DNA of 63,046 bases from Marinomonas flavescens (GCF_004352835.1 NZ_SJSB01000018.1:1-63046); one strand, 5' to 3'; numbered from the stretch's first letter, positions 54,246 through 63,046 are shown. Notes: a model not told the origin generated them from the sequence alone. Numbers and translations: made by a program.

Positions 54246-55823
54246 ATGTCGCAAGATATCCACGCTCATAAAATACTTATTCTTGATTTTGGTTCACAGT
54301 ACACGCAATTGATTGCGCGCCGCGTGCGTGAGATCGGTGTTTTCTGTGAAGTCCGTGCTTTTGATATGGACGATCAAGAAGTTATCGACTTCAATCCTAA
54401 AGGGATTATCCTTGCTGGTGGCCCTGAATCTGTTCCTGAGCCTGGTTCGCCACGCGCTCCTGAAGCGGTATTCACCTTGGGTGTGCCAGTTTTTGGTATT
54501 TGTTACGGCATGCAAACGATGGCAGAGCAATTGGGCGGTAAAGTCCAAGGTTCTGAGATTCGCGAATTCGGTTATGCTCAAATTCGTAAGCATGACGGTC
54601 CGTCACTGTTTGAAAACATCCAAGATCACGTCGCTAACAATGGTGTTTCCATGTTGGACGTTTGGATGAGCCATGGCGATAAAGTGGTAGAGATGCCAAA
54701 AGATTTCGTTTTGATGGCATCGACTGATAGCTGCCCAATCGCGGCCATGGCGAACGAATCGAAAAAATTCTACGGTGTTCAATTCCACCCAGAAGTAACT
54801 CACACGCTACAAGGTGGTCAGATCCTTTCTCGTTTCATCGTAGATATTTGTGGTTGTGATACGTTATGGACACCAGCGAACATTGCGACTGACGCGATCG
54901 ACAGAATGCGTGCGCAAGTTGGCGAGAAACAAGTTCTACTAGCGCTATCTGGCGGTGTAGATTCTTCTGTTGTTGCTGCGTTGTTGCATAAAGCGATCGG
55001 CGACCAATTGACGTGTGTGTTCGTAGACAACGGCTTGCTTCGTTTGAACGAAGGCGATCAAGTAATGAAGATGTTCGCGGACAACATGGGTGTAAAAGTC
55101 ATCCGTGTTGATGCAGAAGATCTTTTCTTGGGTCGTCTGGCTGGCGAAGCTGATCCTGAGAAAAAACGTAAAATCATTGGTAACAGCTTCATCGAAATCT
55201 TTGATGAAGAGTCTTCAAAACTGAATAACATTGAGTTCCTTGCTCAAGGCACGATTTACCCAGACGTGATCGAATCTGCAGCGTCTAAAACCGGTAAAGC
55301 GCATGTTATCAAGTCTCACCACAACGTGGGTGGCTTGCCAGAAGACATGAAAATGCAATTGGTTGAACCGCTACGCGAATTGTTTAAAGACGAAGTACGT
55401 AAGCTAGGTGTTGCACTAGGTTTGCCACACGACATGGTTTACCGTCATCCGTTCCCAGGGCCAGGTCTTGGTGTTCGTATCTTGGGTGAAGTGAAAAAGG
55501 ACTACGCCGACATTCTACGTCGTGCGGACGCGATCTTCATTGAAGAGCTTCGTCGCTCTGGTTGGTACGATAAAACAAGCCAAGCCTTTGCCGTCTTCTT
55601 GCCAGTGAAATCCGTTGGTGTAGTAGGCGACGGCCGTCGTTATGAATACGTGGTAGCACTTCGTGCGGTTGAAACCATCGACTTTATGACAGCGCGTTGG
55701 GCTCACCTTCCATACGAATTGTTGGAAACGGTATCTGGTCGCATCATCAATGAGATCGAACACATTTCCCGCGTGACTTACGATGTATCGTCTAAGCCAC
55801 CTGCAACCATCGAATGGGAATGA
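54246..55823 (+). CDS. guaA: GMP synthase (glutamine-hydrolysing)
   Basis: A 525-aa two-domain enzyme. The class I glutamine amidotransferase domain has Cys86 in GICYGMQ and the His-x-Glu FHPEV; the ATP pyrophosphatase domain has the P-loop [10 protein letters not shown] (about residue 233); the dimerisation domain ends in PPATIEWE. It converts XMP to GMP. The last few codons (from 55805) lie in a ~92-bp sequence repeated at 58853, showing that an element integrated at the gene's 3' end while restoring the stop. Confidence 0.98.
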   Translation: MSQDIHAHKILILDFGSQYTQLIARRVREIGVFCEVRAFDMDDQEVIDFNPKGIILAGGPESVPEPGSPRAPEAVFTLGVPVFGICYGMQTMAEQLGGKVQGSEIREFGYAQIRKHDGPSLFENIQDHVANNGVSMLDVWMSHGDKVVEMPKDFVLMASTDSCPIAAMANESKKFYGVQFHPEVTHTLQGGQILSRFIVDICGCDTLWTPANIATDAIDRMRAQVGEKQVLLALSGGVDSSVVAALLHKAIGDQLTCVFVDNGLLRLNEGDQVMKMFADNMGVKVIRVDAEDLFLGRLAGEADPEKKRKIIGNSFIEIFDEESSKLNNIEFLAQGTIYPDVIESAASKTGKAHVIKSHHNVGGLPEDMKMQLVEPLRELFKDEVRKLGVALGLPHDMVYRHPFPGPGLGVRILGEVKKDYADILRRADAIFIEELRRSGWYDKTSQAFAVFLPVKSVGVVGDGRRYEYVVALRAVETIDFMTARWAHLPYELLETVSGRIINEIEHISRVTYDVSSKPPATIEWE

Positions 55824-55896
55824 TTCAGCGTTAGGTAACCCCTTGCACTGAACAGCAATAAACACTCCAAAGCCCGCTTATCAGCGGGTTTTTTTG
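55805..55896. repeat. attL-like direct repeat (guaA end and terminator)
   Basis: From AACCATCGAATGGGAAT through ATTCAGCGTTAGGTAACC to the terminator T-run. It differs from the copy at 58853-58944 at only about six positions. It contains the last guaA codons. Confidence 0.9.
55873..55896 (+). terminator. guaA terminator
   Basis: CCCGCT/AGCGGG stem with a four-base loop and eight T residues, about 50 bp after the guaA stop. Confidence 0.9.
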
Positions 55897-56251
55897 TATC
55901 TGATTACTCTCATCCATTCACGGTAGCATGGATGCAGGCAGTGCTCGATGAGGCGCCAGAAAGGGCGGATAAACCAAAACGGTGGTATTTGAACCGGACC
56001 AGGAAGAAGCCTGCGAGGCCACGCTGACTGGCAAGAGCGTGATCCAGAGAAACACACGTTTGATGTTGAGAGTTACGCCCAGGAGAAGAAAAGGGTGGTG
56101 GAATGCAAAAACAGCGAGCTTTGTGGAGTGGTGAATTATTGTTTTTTATATTTTTACACTTATTTGGTTGAAAAATGAGCTAATATAGCTTTGATAGTGT
56201 CAAAAAAAGTGTAAAATTCGTCCGAACGTACTTCTTAGGTACGACCAATTA
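55897..56251. other. Non-coding or decayed segment ahead of the three-gene operon
   Basis: About 350 bp. A frame open from about 56011 to 56178 (containing ADWQERDPEKHTF) could be the remains of a gene but has no start. The last 60 bp are AT-rich and hold a small inverted repeat CGTAC/GTACG (about 56226-56242) just before the first gene, possibly an operator. Confidence 0.4.
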
Positions 56252-57136
56252 ATGCAAGTGGCTTATTTAGTTATGAAGAAGAGTTTAGAACGCGCACCTT
56301 TAGTGCAAACATTGATAGATCTTAGGTTTGCTGAATTACCTAGCATGAAGTCTATATCTTCAGAGTTACAAGATGAGTTACATCAACGCATGGTTGATGA
56401 AGGGTTCCCGGAAAAAATTGTTAGTGAAGCTCAGGTTATGGAGCTGCATTTCGATCAAGCGACAGAGCAAGTTAGGCATGTAAAAACATCTAATGAACGC
56501 TTATTGTTTCGTGCTGCGGGGGAGCAGCAGATAGTTGAGGTTTCAGGGAGTTCTATTATCTTGAAGACAACGGACTATCGCACTTTTGAAGAGTTCTACG
56601 GAACATTCAGGAAAATACTAAAAGCTTGCTTGGATGTATTTACGGGTCTAGATAAAACATTACTGAAAAGCGTGGGGCTCCGCTATGTGGATGTGATAGC
56701 ACCAACGACAGATCTTCAACTCAGTGACTTTGTTAAAGAAAGTATTTTGCCGCCTGATTTCAATTCAAAATGGCGACATTTACAGGGCCATACACTCAAA
56801 GCCATGGAAGTAGCTGAGAAACAAGTTTTGGTTGTTAACTTTGAAGAATTGGCAGTGAAAGATCGCAAAGTTTATAAAGTTCTTCCTGATAACTTGATAG
56901 AGCCAGATTCAAAATGTGGTTTAATGATCCAAGGGCAAAAAGAATGGCTGGATTTAGGCTCAAAAACATATGGTATCCTAGACGTTGATCATACTCATAC
57001 TTTTGTGGGTAGCCCGCAATTTAGTCAGGCCAGTATAGAAACAGCCACTTCTACTTTATATGAGCAAGCAAGTGAAGTTTTTTGGGGAGTAATTACCGAC
57101 ACTGCTAAAGAGCAGTGGGGTTATAAGGAGGTTTAA
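56252..57136 (+). CDS. TIGR04255-like protein, first gene of the cassette
   Basis: A 294-aa soluble protein. KKSLERAPLVQTLIDLRF at the start and the SVGLRYVDVI segment in the middle are features of the sporadically distributed TIGR04255 family, as I recall it. By family custom the start could be the ATG seven codons later. Function of the family is unknown; its members turn up on islands. It ends 3 bp before the next gene, preceded there by AAGGAGG. Confidence 0.78.
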   Translation: MQVAYLVMKKSLERAPLVQTLIDLRFAELPSMKSISSELQDELHQRMVDEGFPEKIVSEAQVMELHFDQATEQVRHVKTSNERLLFRAAGEQQIVEVSGSSIILKTTDYRTFEEFYGTFRKILKACLDVFTGLDKTLLKSVGLRYVDVIAPTTDLQLSDFVKESILPPDFNSKWRHLQGHTLKAMEVAEKQVLVVNFEELAVKDRKVYKVLPDNLIEPDSKCGLMIQGQKEWLDLGSKTYGILDVDHTHTFVGSPQFSQASIETATSTLYEQASEVFWGVITDTAKEQWGYKEV

Positions 57137-57139
57137 ATC

Positions 57140-57757
57140 ATGTTTTCATCAGCATCATCATCAATGGTATCGAATAGAGTTGCTGTTACTACTTTTGCTG
57201 TAGGGGCGGCGCTATTTAATACACATACACCTATTAATATTGATGACGTCATGTCTTCACAAAATGAAGTGGTTTACGCCACTAATCTAGTAGATGGCTA
57301 TTGGTCATCTCATGGTGAGACATTTCAAGCAGTGAGTTTCGATGCTCAGGCTGAATTACGTGGTATGTCTGACATCATTAATGATGTGAAAATATTTCTT
57401 GGTCTTCCAAACAAGGATGTAGCGGAGATTCTTGGTGTTACTCGACAAACGTTGCATGCTTATAAAAGCGGGGCTGAGAATGATCATAAGATTAGCCAAA
57501 ATACGCTTGATAGAGCATTCCTTGTAGATAGCCTAGTTGAGAAAGCGCGTGGTCTTTTTGAGCGTAGCCCGGGTGCAATGAGTAAGAACTTTATGTATGA
57601 GGGTAAGTCATTACTGAGCTTGTTAACTGAGAAAGATATAGACCAAGATAAATTTGTAAGTGTAGCAGGTAAGCTTGCGGACAAGATGCAAGGTCATTCT
57701 GCTCATCTGACACAGACACATGAAACAACTCTTTTCCAAATGACATCTTCTTCTTAG
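57140..57757 (+). CDS. HTH protein, second gene of the cassette
   Basis: A 205-aa protein. It starts with about 70 residues of low complexity and small amino acids (SSASSSMVSNRVAVTTFAVGAALF), one stretch of which is hydrophobic enough to touch a membrane. Residues 86-113 (LGLPNKDVAEILGVTRQTLHAYKSG) form a clear Cro/C1-like helix-turn-helix. The C-terminus is helical and ends in Ser/Thr. It may regulate the operon or recognise DNA for the system. Confidence 0.75.
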   Translation: MFSSASSSMVSNRVAVTTFAVGAALFNTHTPINIDDVMSSQNEVVYATNLVDGYWSSHGETFQAVSFDAQAELRGMSDIINDVKIFLGLPNKDVAEILGVTRQTLHAYKSGAENDHKISQNTLDRAFLVDSLVEKARGLFERSPGAMSKNFMYEGKSLLSLLTEKDIDQDKFVSVAGKLADKMQGHSAHLTQTHETTLFQMTSSS

Positions 57758-57766
57758 GATCCTTCA

Positions 57767-58651
57767 GTGACAGATGATCTATCTAACGGGCAAAAACTTT
57801 TCATAAACAAGGGGCTGAAACAAGCCTCTTGTTTTTTTGCGTCGGAAGTACCACAAGATGTACGTTTGCGATGGTCCGACTCTCTTGCAAAAAGTGGGCT
57901 TCGAAACGATACCAAAAAGCTTAAAGAGAGCGCTCTTTTCCTCGTAATCTCGCAAAACTGCGACATAGCTAGTCGCAATGACTCTATAGAAGACTCTGTA
58001 GAAATTGTAGTTTGCAAAAGCATTAAGTCTAGGGATGTTTACCCAGGAAATGCATTTGTCAAAAGTGTGCGTAAGCTGCAACTTCAGTACGGTGATAGTT
58101 GGTATGAAGCAAATAGCGATCTTATTCTCACCGTTAAGAAGAATGAGTTAGTAGACGCTCTTACTGATACAGCTATTTCTTATCTTACTGATGAATACAC
58201 TCAAACTATTCCTCTTTGGCGTTCTAATCGATACATGAGAACGGCCTTACCTGATGCTTTTAATGAAGTGTTTTTTCCTGTTTTTGATGATCATGTAGAA
58301 AGGATCGAAGCGGCTGCTCAAGCTGATCAAGAAGAGCCTTTTGCAAGTTACATAAGAGCAATCTACATTTGGTTAGACTCTTTTGAAGAGCAAGATGTGT
58401 ACTCCTTCGATTTGTTTGCTTTGCTAAAAGACTCGGTTTGTGATAAACAGTCTTCGACTATCCAAGAGCAAGTAGAAGCGCTTGCTGAAGCATTGAGTGG
58501 AGCGGCTGGGTATGATGATCAAAGTGAAATATACGCTGATAGGGAAAGTAATACTCAAGTATCTTATTTGAATAAGTTTGTTCGGCTTAACTTGGATCAC
58601 CAATCACTCGCTAGTGGTGATGCTGATACTGGCCCACGCCAATTGGACTGA
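57767..58651 (+). CDS. Uncharacterised protein, third gene of the cassette
   Basis: A 294-aa protein with a GTG start and AGGA seven bases upstream. Residues 58-68 (LFLVISQNCDIA) form a hydrophobic strand ending in a conserved-looking S-Q-N-C-D-I pattern that I recall from other uncharacterised proteins; Cys and Asp there could be functional. The rest is helical and acidic. The last residues (SGDADTGPRQLD) read into sequence belonging to a gene remnant, so the native C-terminus may be altered. Confidence 0.75.
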   Translation: MTDDLSNGQKLFINKGLKQASCFFASEVPQDVRLRWSDSLAKSGLRNDTKKLKESALFLVISQNCDIASRNDSIEDSVEIVVCKSIKSRDVYPGNAFVKSVRKLQLQYGDSWYEANSDLILTVKKNELVDALTDTAISYLTDEYTQTIPLWRSNRYMRTALPDAFNEVFFPVFDDHVERIEAAAQADQEEPFASYIRAIYIWLDSFEEQDVYSFDLFALLKDSVCDKQSSTIQEQVEALAEALSGAAGYDDQSEIYADRESNTQVSYLNKFVRLNLDHQSLASGDADTGPRQLD

Positions 58652-58823
58652 CCGATATGTACCGAAGCTTAGTCCTGATGAAATGACAGACCTCCGCCGC
58701 GACATGGACGAGCCCTCCGCTTGAGCGCGTGCTGAGCTGAAGTCTCGCCGTGAAGAAAAGGCTAAACAAAAGCCTGAACATGGTACTAATAATGGTACTA
58801 CGACAGAGCCTAGCCCCAAGTAG
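58620..58823 (+). pseudogene. Gene remnant before the right repeat
   Basis: An open frame reading LAHANWTDRYVPKLSPDEM...RRDMDEPSA meets an in-frame TGA at 58722-58724. It continues sensibly as RAELKSRREEKAKQKPEHG to TAG at 58821. The charged tail looks like the end of a real protein. It is probably what remains of the element's former mobility or transfer gene. I cannot name the family. Confidence 0.5.
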
Positions 58824-58852
58824 CCGTAGTTAAAGGGCTTGTGGCTCTCGTT

Positions 58853-58944
58853 AACCATCGAATGGGAATAATTCAGCGTTAGGTAACCCCTTGCACTGAA
58901 CAGCAATAAACACTCCAAAGCCTGCTTTCTAGCGGGCTTTTTTG
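58853..58944. repeat. attR-like direct repeat
   Basis: Second copy of the guaA-end sequence. It carries the guaA-like ATCGAATGGGAATAA and the same spacer and terminator with small changes (CCTGCTTTCTAGCGGG). It probably represents the flank that was originally beside guaA. Confidence 0.9.
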
Positions 58945-59041
58945 TTGCTATTGCCAATAGGCCTAAATAAATATTAGGTGATTGTTTAGGTCCTGATATC
59001 TATCGCTCCCTAAATATTAAAAAAACGAGCTGTTTCTTTGT

Positions 59042-59094
59042 ATAAAAAAGTTATCGAAGTTATCAATTTTTAATAACTTCGATAACTTTTTTAT
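59042..59094. terminator. Long bidirectional hairpin
   Basis: Perfect 22-bp arms with the core AAGTTATCGAAGTTAT and its complement around a nine-base loop; runs of A and T lie at the outer ends, so transcripts from both sides could end here. Confidence 0.7.
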
Positions 59095-59122
59095 GTTGGT
59101 GAAAAATAAGTCCAATCGTCCA

Positions 59123-59160
59123 ATCACAAGAAAACCGCTTTCTAGCGGTTTTCTTGTGAT
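59123..59160 (-). terminator. Terminator of the ars operon
   Basis: Perfect 17-bp arms ATCACAAGAAAACCGCT and complement around a TTCT loop, 12 bp beyond the arsJ stop codon. The stem itself contains A/T runs rather than a trailing T-run. Confidence 0.7.
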
Positions 59161-59171
59161 TGATGCCTTCG

Positions 59172-60395
59172 TTATTGAGCTGTGACTGGTCGTTTATGTT
59201 TGGGTAGTCCCAAAGAAATCAATGTGGTGGCGACTAAAAAAGCAAACGATACCCAGAGGCAGGCGGAGAATCCCCAGACCTGAAATACCCAGCCAGACAG
59301 CACTGTGCCGATCAAGCGTCCCATGGCGTTGGCCATGTAATAGAAGCCCACATCAAGGGATACACCATCGTCTTTGGCGTAGCTGACAATCAGATAGGAA
59401 TGCAGGGATGAGTTGACGGCAAACACGGCGCCGAAGATCATTAATCCAACAATGATCACGGTTTCAGGATGCCACGCTTGTTGAATGCCGTAGGCGATTA
59501 AGCCGGTCACGATCGACAGCGCTAGCGCCCATATAAAGGCCGCTTTACCATCAGGAGTTGGTCCAGAGGTGAGGTGAGTGATTTTTGGTGCGATGATTTG
59601 CACAAGGCCATAACCAATGACCCATAACGCAAGGAAGCCTCCGACTGCGCTGTGATCCCACTGAAAAACCGTGCCCAAATAAATCGGCAAAGCGATCACA
59701 AACCATACATCGCGAGCGCCGAACAAAAACATCCGCGCGGCAGACAAGATATTCACACTGCCAGACTTAGAGAAAATCTCAGAAAACTTGGGTTTGCTTT
59801 TGGCTTTGCCAAGGTCGGCTTTTAAGCTGATCATACTGCCGATGAAAACCAACAAGAGTACGCATCCCATCGCCGCCACCGAGTATTGGAAGCCAATTAA
59901 TGAAAGCAGTGCACCGCCTAAAAAGAAGCCAACGCCTTTTAATGTGTTTTTCGAGCCAGTAAGAATGGCAATCCACTTATAGAGTGCGCCTTGAGCATTG
60001 ACGGGCACCAGTGTTTTGATTGAGCTTTTGGCGCTCATTTTATTCAGGTCTTTGGCGACTCCAGATAGCGCCTGTGCAGCCATCACCCAGGGAATGCTGA
60101 GTGATGTGGCGGGCACAGCAAGCATAAACAAGGCAACGATTTGCATACCTAAACCAATGTTCATTGTGCGATTTAGGCCAAGGCGGGCGCCGACCCAGCC
60201 GCCAATAAGGTTGGTCACTACACCAAAAAATTCGTAAAATAAAAACAGAGACGCTATCTCTAGCGTGGAATAGCCTAAATCATAAAAATACAAAATCACC
60301 AGCATACGTAGGGCGCCATCGGTGATCGTGAAATTCCAATAATTAAAGGTGACCAGCATATACTGGCGCACATTTTGGTTAAGCTGAGAAAACAT
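59172..60395 (-). CDS. arsJ: Organo-arsenical efflux permease ArsJ (MFS)
   Basis: The product is 407 aa from the ATG giving MFSQLNQNVRQYMLVTFNYWNFTITDGALR; the 36 residues encoded upstream in frame are basic, unlike the family, and lack support. Twelve predicted helices, and the segments FNYWNFTITDGALRMLVILYFYDLGYS and GGWVGARLGLNRTMNIGL fit ArsJ. It exports 1-arseno-3-phosphoglycerate made by the neighbouring GAPDH, giving arsenate resistance. Last gene of arsR-gapdh-arsJ. Confidence 0.92.
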   Translation of the reverse strand: MFSQLNQNVRQYMLVTFNYWNFTITDGALRMLVILYFYDLGYSTLEIASLFLFYEFFGVVTNLIGGWVGARLGLNRTMNIGLGMQIVALFMLAVPATSLSIPWVMAAQALSGVAKDLNKMSAKSSIKTLVPVNAQGALYKWIAILTGSKNTLKGVGFFLGGALLSLIGFQYSVAAMGCVLLLVFIGSMISLKADLGKAKSKPKFSEIFSKSGSVNILSAARMFLFGARDVWFVIALPIYLGTVFQWDHSAVGGFLALWVIGYGLVQIIAPKITHLTSGPTPDGKAAFIWALALSIVTGLIAYGIQQAWHPETVIIVGLMIFGAVFAVNSSLHSYLIVSYAKDDGVSLDVGFYYMANAMGRLIGTVLSGWVFQVWGFSACLWVSFAFLVATTLISLGLPKHKRPVTAQ

Positions 60396-60517
60396 AGCCG
60401 CTCTCTTTAAATGTTGCCGTCTTTTAAAAGAAGAGCGACCTAAGCCGCTCTGTATTTTGTGCAATGAAGGGGTGAGAGCCTTGGCATTAAGTCGCAGACT
60501 CACTAACCAGTGCTTTT

Positions 60518-61519
60518 TTAAGCCATACCCACTTTGCGTACGAGCTCAGCGGTGCGTGTTGCGTAGCCCATTTCGTTGTCGTACCAAGCGTAGATTTTCA
60601 CCATACGAGAGCCAACGAGCATGGTCGATTGGGCATCTATTATGGATGAGCGTGGGTCGCCTTTGTAGTCGATGGAAACCAACGGACGATCTTCAAAACC
60701 AAGAATGCCTTTTAATTCCCCTTCGGAGGCTTCTTTTAGCAGGGCATTAACTTCTTCTGCCGTGGTGTCGCGCTTCACATCAAAGACGATGTCGGTTAAT
60801 GAGGCATTCGCCAGAGGCACTCGAACCGCATGGCCGTTTATCTTGCCTGCCAGATCAGGGAATATTTCGATGATTGCAGTGGCTGATCCTGTGGTGGTTG
60901 GGATCAAACTCATGCCACAAGCGCGGGCACGGCGCAGGTCTTTATGCGGTGCGTCCAAAATAGTTTGCGTATTGGTCAGGTCATGAATCGTCGTGAAGGA
61001 GGATTGCTCTATGCCTAATTTTTCATGGATGACTTTCACCACTGGTGCGATGCAGTTAGTGGTGCAAGACGCGGCGGTCACAATGCGATGTAACTCGGGG
61101 TCAAAGGTATGGTCATTGACGCCCATGACGATGTTGGCCACACCGGCTTCTTTAACCGGCGCAGACACCACGACGCGCTTAACGCCTTGGGCAAGGTACT
61201 TGTTAAGAGTGTCTGTTTTCTTGTGTTTGCCTGTTGCTTCAATGACCACATCACAAATCGACCAATCGACCGCGTCGATGTCTCTTTCTTGTGAAGTAGG
61301 AATGCTTTTTCCATCAATGATGATGTGATGATTATCGCTGGTGACGTCGTGCACCCAACGACCTTGTACCGAGTCGAATTCCAGCAAGTGAGCCAGCGTC
61401 GGGGCGTCACCGGCAACATCGTTAATATGCACGAATTCAATCTCTGGCCAATTGAATGACGCTCTAAGCGCCAATCGACCGATACGACCAAAACCGTTTA
61501 TTCCTACTTTAATAGTCAT
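60518..61519 (-). CDS. ArsJ-associated glyceraldehyde-3-phosphate dehydrogenase
   Basis: A 333-aa GAPDH: NAD-binding [14 protein letters not shown] at the start, catalytic Cys in [11 protein letters not shown] (about residue 150), and [11 protein letters not shown] near the end. The position between arsR and arsJ marks it as the arsenate-using paralogue. It forms 1-arseno-3-phosphoglycerate from glyceraldehyde-3-phosphate and arsenate for ArsJ to pump out. A housekeeping role cannot be excluded from sequence alone. Confidence 0.93.
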   Translation of the reverse strand: MTIKVGINGFGRIGRLALRASFNWPEIEFVHINDVAGDAPTLAHLLEFDSVQGRWVHDVTSDNHHIIIDGKSIPTSQERDIDAVDWSICDVVIEATGKHKKTDTLNKYLAQGVKRVVVSAPVKEAGVANIVMGVNDHTFDPELHRIVTAASCTTNCIAPVVKVIHEKLGIEQSSFTTIHDLTNTQTILDAPHKDLRRARACGMSLIPTTTGSATAIIEIFPDLAGKINGHAVRVPLANASLTDIVFDVKRDTTAEEVNALLKEASEGELKGILGFEDRPLVSIDYKGDPRSSIIDAQSTMLVGSRMVKIYAWYDNEMGYATRTAELVRKVGMA

Positions 61520-61531
61520 TTTATTTCTCCT

Positions 61532-61873
61532 CTAAAGACAACATTCTGGACGGCGGCTCATCTCAGATAAGCGCTTGATGTCCTGTTGGTATTCTTCTTT
61601 CAGGCAGTTGGATTCCACTAACCCGCGAATTTGTTTTTTCATCCAGCCTGGTAGCTGATTCGACAATCGATAAAACACCCACTGGCCCTGACGAGTATCT
61701 ACAATCACGCCGCTTGAGCGCAGTAAAGCCAAATGACGCGAGACCTTAGGTTGCCCTTCGTTAAGTGCATGGGTGAGTTCGGCAACGCAAACCTTCTCTT
61801 CACGGGCGATGGTCAGCAAGCAACGCACTCGAGTTTCGTCTGCGAGTAACTTAAAAAATTGGTGCGGGAGCAT
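61532..61873 (-). CDS. arsR: ArsR-family arsenic-responsive repressor
   Basis: A 113-aa ArsR/SmtB winged-helix protein (LADETRVRCLLTI, then VAELTHALNEGQPKVSRHLALLRSSGVI and a wing GQWVFYRL). The usual CVC metal site in helix alpha-3 is reduced to a single Cys (KVCVAEL). The C-terminus carries further cysteines (NCLKEE and PECCL), as in ArsR types that bind arsenite with C-terminal cysteines. It should repress its own operon with gapdh and arsJ. Confidence 0.92.
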   Translation of the reverse strand: MLPHQFFKLLADETRVRCLLTIAREEKVCVAELTHALNEGQPKVSRHLALLRSSGVIVDTRQGQWVFYRLSNQLPGWMKKQIRGLVESNCLKEEYQQDIKRLSEMSRRPECCL

Positions 61874-61879
61874 GCTTAA

Positions 61880-61915
61880 TCCTATTTGTATATACGTATG
61901 TCCATATATATTAAT
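61880..61915 (-). promoter_or_regulatory. Probable ars promoter/operator
   Basis: An AT-rich segment with imperfect dyad symmetry (TATATACGTATG and CATATATA), immediately upstream of the arsR start. The position is that of an ArsR-controlled promoter; exact -35 and -10 hexamers are ambiguous. Confidence 0.45.
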
Positions 61916-62147
61916 CTCGACCTTGTTATTGTCAATACGCGATATTGCTAAGGGTGATGGATTCCTGGAGGAAACTGGGCTGTAAGGTAGATGCCATAAA
62001 GTGTCTCGCCATTTTGTTAAATTTTTATGACATCTTCTGTCTTTCTATTATTGGACGGATGAGGGGTGCGCTTATCCTTGAGGGAGCAGAAGGTGTAAAC
62101 TTCGGCGATTGCATTAGGCATCGTATTGATGGGAAAGGAGTTAGGCA

Positions 62148-62864
62148 GTGAAGTTTCCGACTAAATTATTGGAAGGGCGTTTGATCAAGCGCTATAAGCG
62201 GTTTCTATCAGACATTGAATTATCAACGGGCGAGGTGATTGTCGCCCATTGCCCAAACACTGGTTCGATGAAGCGGTGTCAGCAAGATAATGCGAGAGTG
62301 TGGGTCTCTGAGAGCAATAACCCTAAGCGAAAGCTGGCTTATACTTGGGAGCTAGTGGAAATAGACGAACAGTATCTTGCCTGCATTAATACCGGATACC
62401 CAAATAAGTTAGTTGGAGAGGCAATCGCCAACGGTGTGGTGTCTGAGCTGACGGGTTACTCAGAGCAGAAGGCCGAAGTGAAATATGGCGAGAATAGTCG
62501 TATTGATTGGCTGCTGACTGGAGACGATGGGCGAAAATGCTATGTGGAAGTAAAAAACGTTACCTTATTAGAAGAAGACGGACAAGGTTACTTTCCAGAT
62601 GCGGTGACAGAGCGCGGGCGCAAGCATCTGTATGAGTTGGCAAGCATGGTAGAAGAGGGGCATCGAGCAGTGATGTTCTTTTGCGTAAGTCATACCGGCA
62701 TTGATTCAGTGACTCCTGCCGCACACATTGATCCGAAATACGCCCAAGCTTTTGCCGAAGTGGTTGAGAGAGGGGTGGAAGTCATTGCTTATCAAGTGGC
62801 GATCGACCCACAAGGTATGTTGTTAACACATTCTGTTCCAGTAAAGATGTCAGAATTGCTCTAG
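62148..62864 (+). CDS. sfsA: SfsA, DNA-binding/sugar fermentation stimulation protein
   Basis: A 238-aa protein starting with GTG (AAGGAG eight bases upstream decides it). Family hallmarks: [49 protein letters not shown] and [13 protein letters not shown]. The D/E-x-E-x-K pattern resembles a PD-(D/E)xK nuclease fold. In E. coli it influences sugar-utilisation genes; its molecular activity is not settled. Single gene. Confidence 0.95.
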   Translation: MKFPTKLLEGRLIKRYKRFLSDIELSTGEVIVAHCPNTGSMKRCQQDNARVWVSESNNPKRKLAYTWELVEIDEQYLACINTGYPNKLVGEAIANGVVSELTGYSEQKAEVKYGENSRIDWLLTGDDGRKCYVEVKNVTLLEEDGQGYFPDAVTERGRKHLYELASMVEEGHRAVMFFCVSHTGIDSVTPAAHIDPKYAQAFAEVVERGVEVIAYQVAIDPQGMLLTHSVPVKMSELL

Positions 62865-62883
62865 TTACTAGAAGAATAGAGCA

Positions 62884-62943
62884 ATAGATAGGTTGTTTTA
62901 TAAGCAAAAAGTCCATTTTTTGTTGGTTAATTGACCTATCTAT
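62884..62943 (+). terminator. Inverted repeats after sfsA
   Basis: ATAGATAGGT (62884-62893) and its complement (62934-62943) enclose a small hairpin CAAAAA/TTTTTTG. Probably the end of the sfsA transcript. Confidence 0.4.
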
Positions 62944-62993
62944 CGTTTCTTTTAAATTAATCGCGATAAAACCACTTTTTTCTCGGAAAAGGG

Positions 62994-63021
62994 TTGCACT
63001 AAATCTGTAGATCCTTAATAT
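62994..63021 (+). promoter_or_regulatory. Strong rRNA-operon-type promoter at the window end
   Basis: TTGCAC (62994-62999) and TAATAT (63016-63021) with a 16-bp spacer, an A/T-rich UP-like region upstream and a GC-rich start (ACGCCCTCGCTGACACGG) downstream. This form is typical of an rRNA operon promoter. With the 5S gene at the window start it suggests a second rRNA operon just beyond 63046. Confidence 0.65.
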
Positions 63022-63046
63022 ACGCCCTCGCTGACACGGACAACGC

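Larger units (their letters stand above)
55805..58944. mobile_element. 3-kb insertion at the 3' end of guaA, bounded by direct repeats
   Basis: The interval between two ~92-bp direct repeats (55805-55896 and 58853-58944) is exactly one 3048-bp repeat period. It contains a three-gene operon of unknown function, a gene remnant and non-coding remains. guaA 3' ends are known integration sites for islands. No integrase is left, so this is a small or decayed element. Confidence 0.82.
58652..59171. other. Intergenic interval with remnant, repeat and two terminators
   Basis: No intact gene. It holds the remnant to 58823, the right direct repeat, and two long perfect hairpins (59042-59094 and 59123-59160). 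Confidence 0.6.

Noticed and set aside
61945..62151. 68-aa plus-strand frame before sfsA
   Set aside because: Poor composition, no ribosome-binding site, and its end overlaps the well-supported sfsA start.

Overview
The window looks like part of the chromosome of a marine gammaproteobacterium, most likely Marinomonas or a close relative in the Oceanospirillales. I infer this from the gene repertoire (CioAB-type oxidase, ArsJ-type arsenic operon, guaB-guaA, hrpB, xseA, sfsA), moderate GC and general protein style; no species marker is present. It begins inside a 5S rRNA gene and ends in a strong rRNA-type promoter, so it appears to be the interval between two rRNA operons.

Layout. 1-806: 5S 3' part, its terminator, then about 700 bp of repeated hairpin sequence without genes. 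807-8291: ordinary chromosome (coiled-coil membrane protein, phosphotransferase, HrpB helicase, ferredoxin, AEC transporter, small MscS-like protein, small conserved protein). 8410-38704: a voltage-gated cation channel gene split in two by a ~29.5 kb AT-rich genomic island. 38718-55823: chromosome again (EamA transporter, MetY, cyanide-insensitive-type cytochrome bd with an Anr/FNR box, a sigma-54 two-component system, orphan antitoxin, Fic protein with a 45-bp perfect palindrome upstream, XseA, GuaB, GuaA). 55805-58944: a 3-kb insertion at the 3' end of guaA bounded by ~92-bp direct repeats and carrying a three-gene operon of unknown function. 59172-62864: arsR-gapdh-arsJ organo-arsenical operon and sfsA.

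The island (about 8986-38446) starts with an unusual mobility module: two catalytically complete tyrosine recombinases, between them a 737-aa protein that looks like a recombinase without its active site, then a small HTH/coiled-coil protein, a serine resolvase with res-like palindromes, a KfrA-like protein and a RecD2-type helicase. The cargo is mainly defensive: a type I restriction-modification operon with a PrrC-type anticodon nuclease and a RhuM gene between hsdS and hsdR (hsdM-hsdS-prrC-rhuM-hsdR); an uncharacterised 373-aa protein; two tiny overlapping genes; a helicase plus partner divergent from an XRE regulator with paired operators; a 624-aa unknown protein; an AAA ATPase ending in an RNxxxH (HEPN-like) motif; and a dead IS30 copy. 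It also carries an intact homologue of the very channel gene it disrupted, with a diverged target sequence.

The strongest leads for something undescribed are the island's composite mobility module with its target-gene replacement copy, the three-gene cassette behind guaA, and the helicase/175-aa pair.
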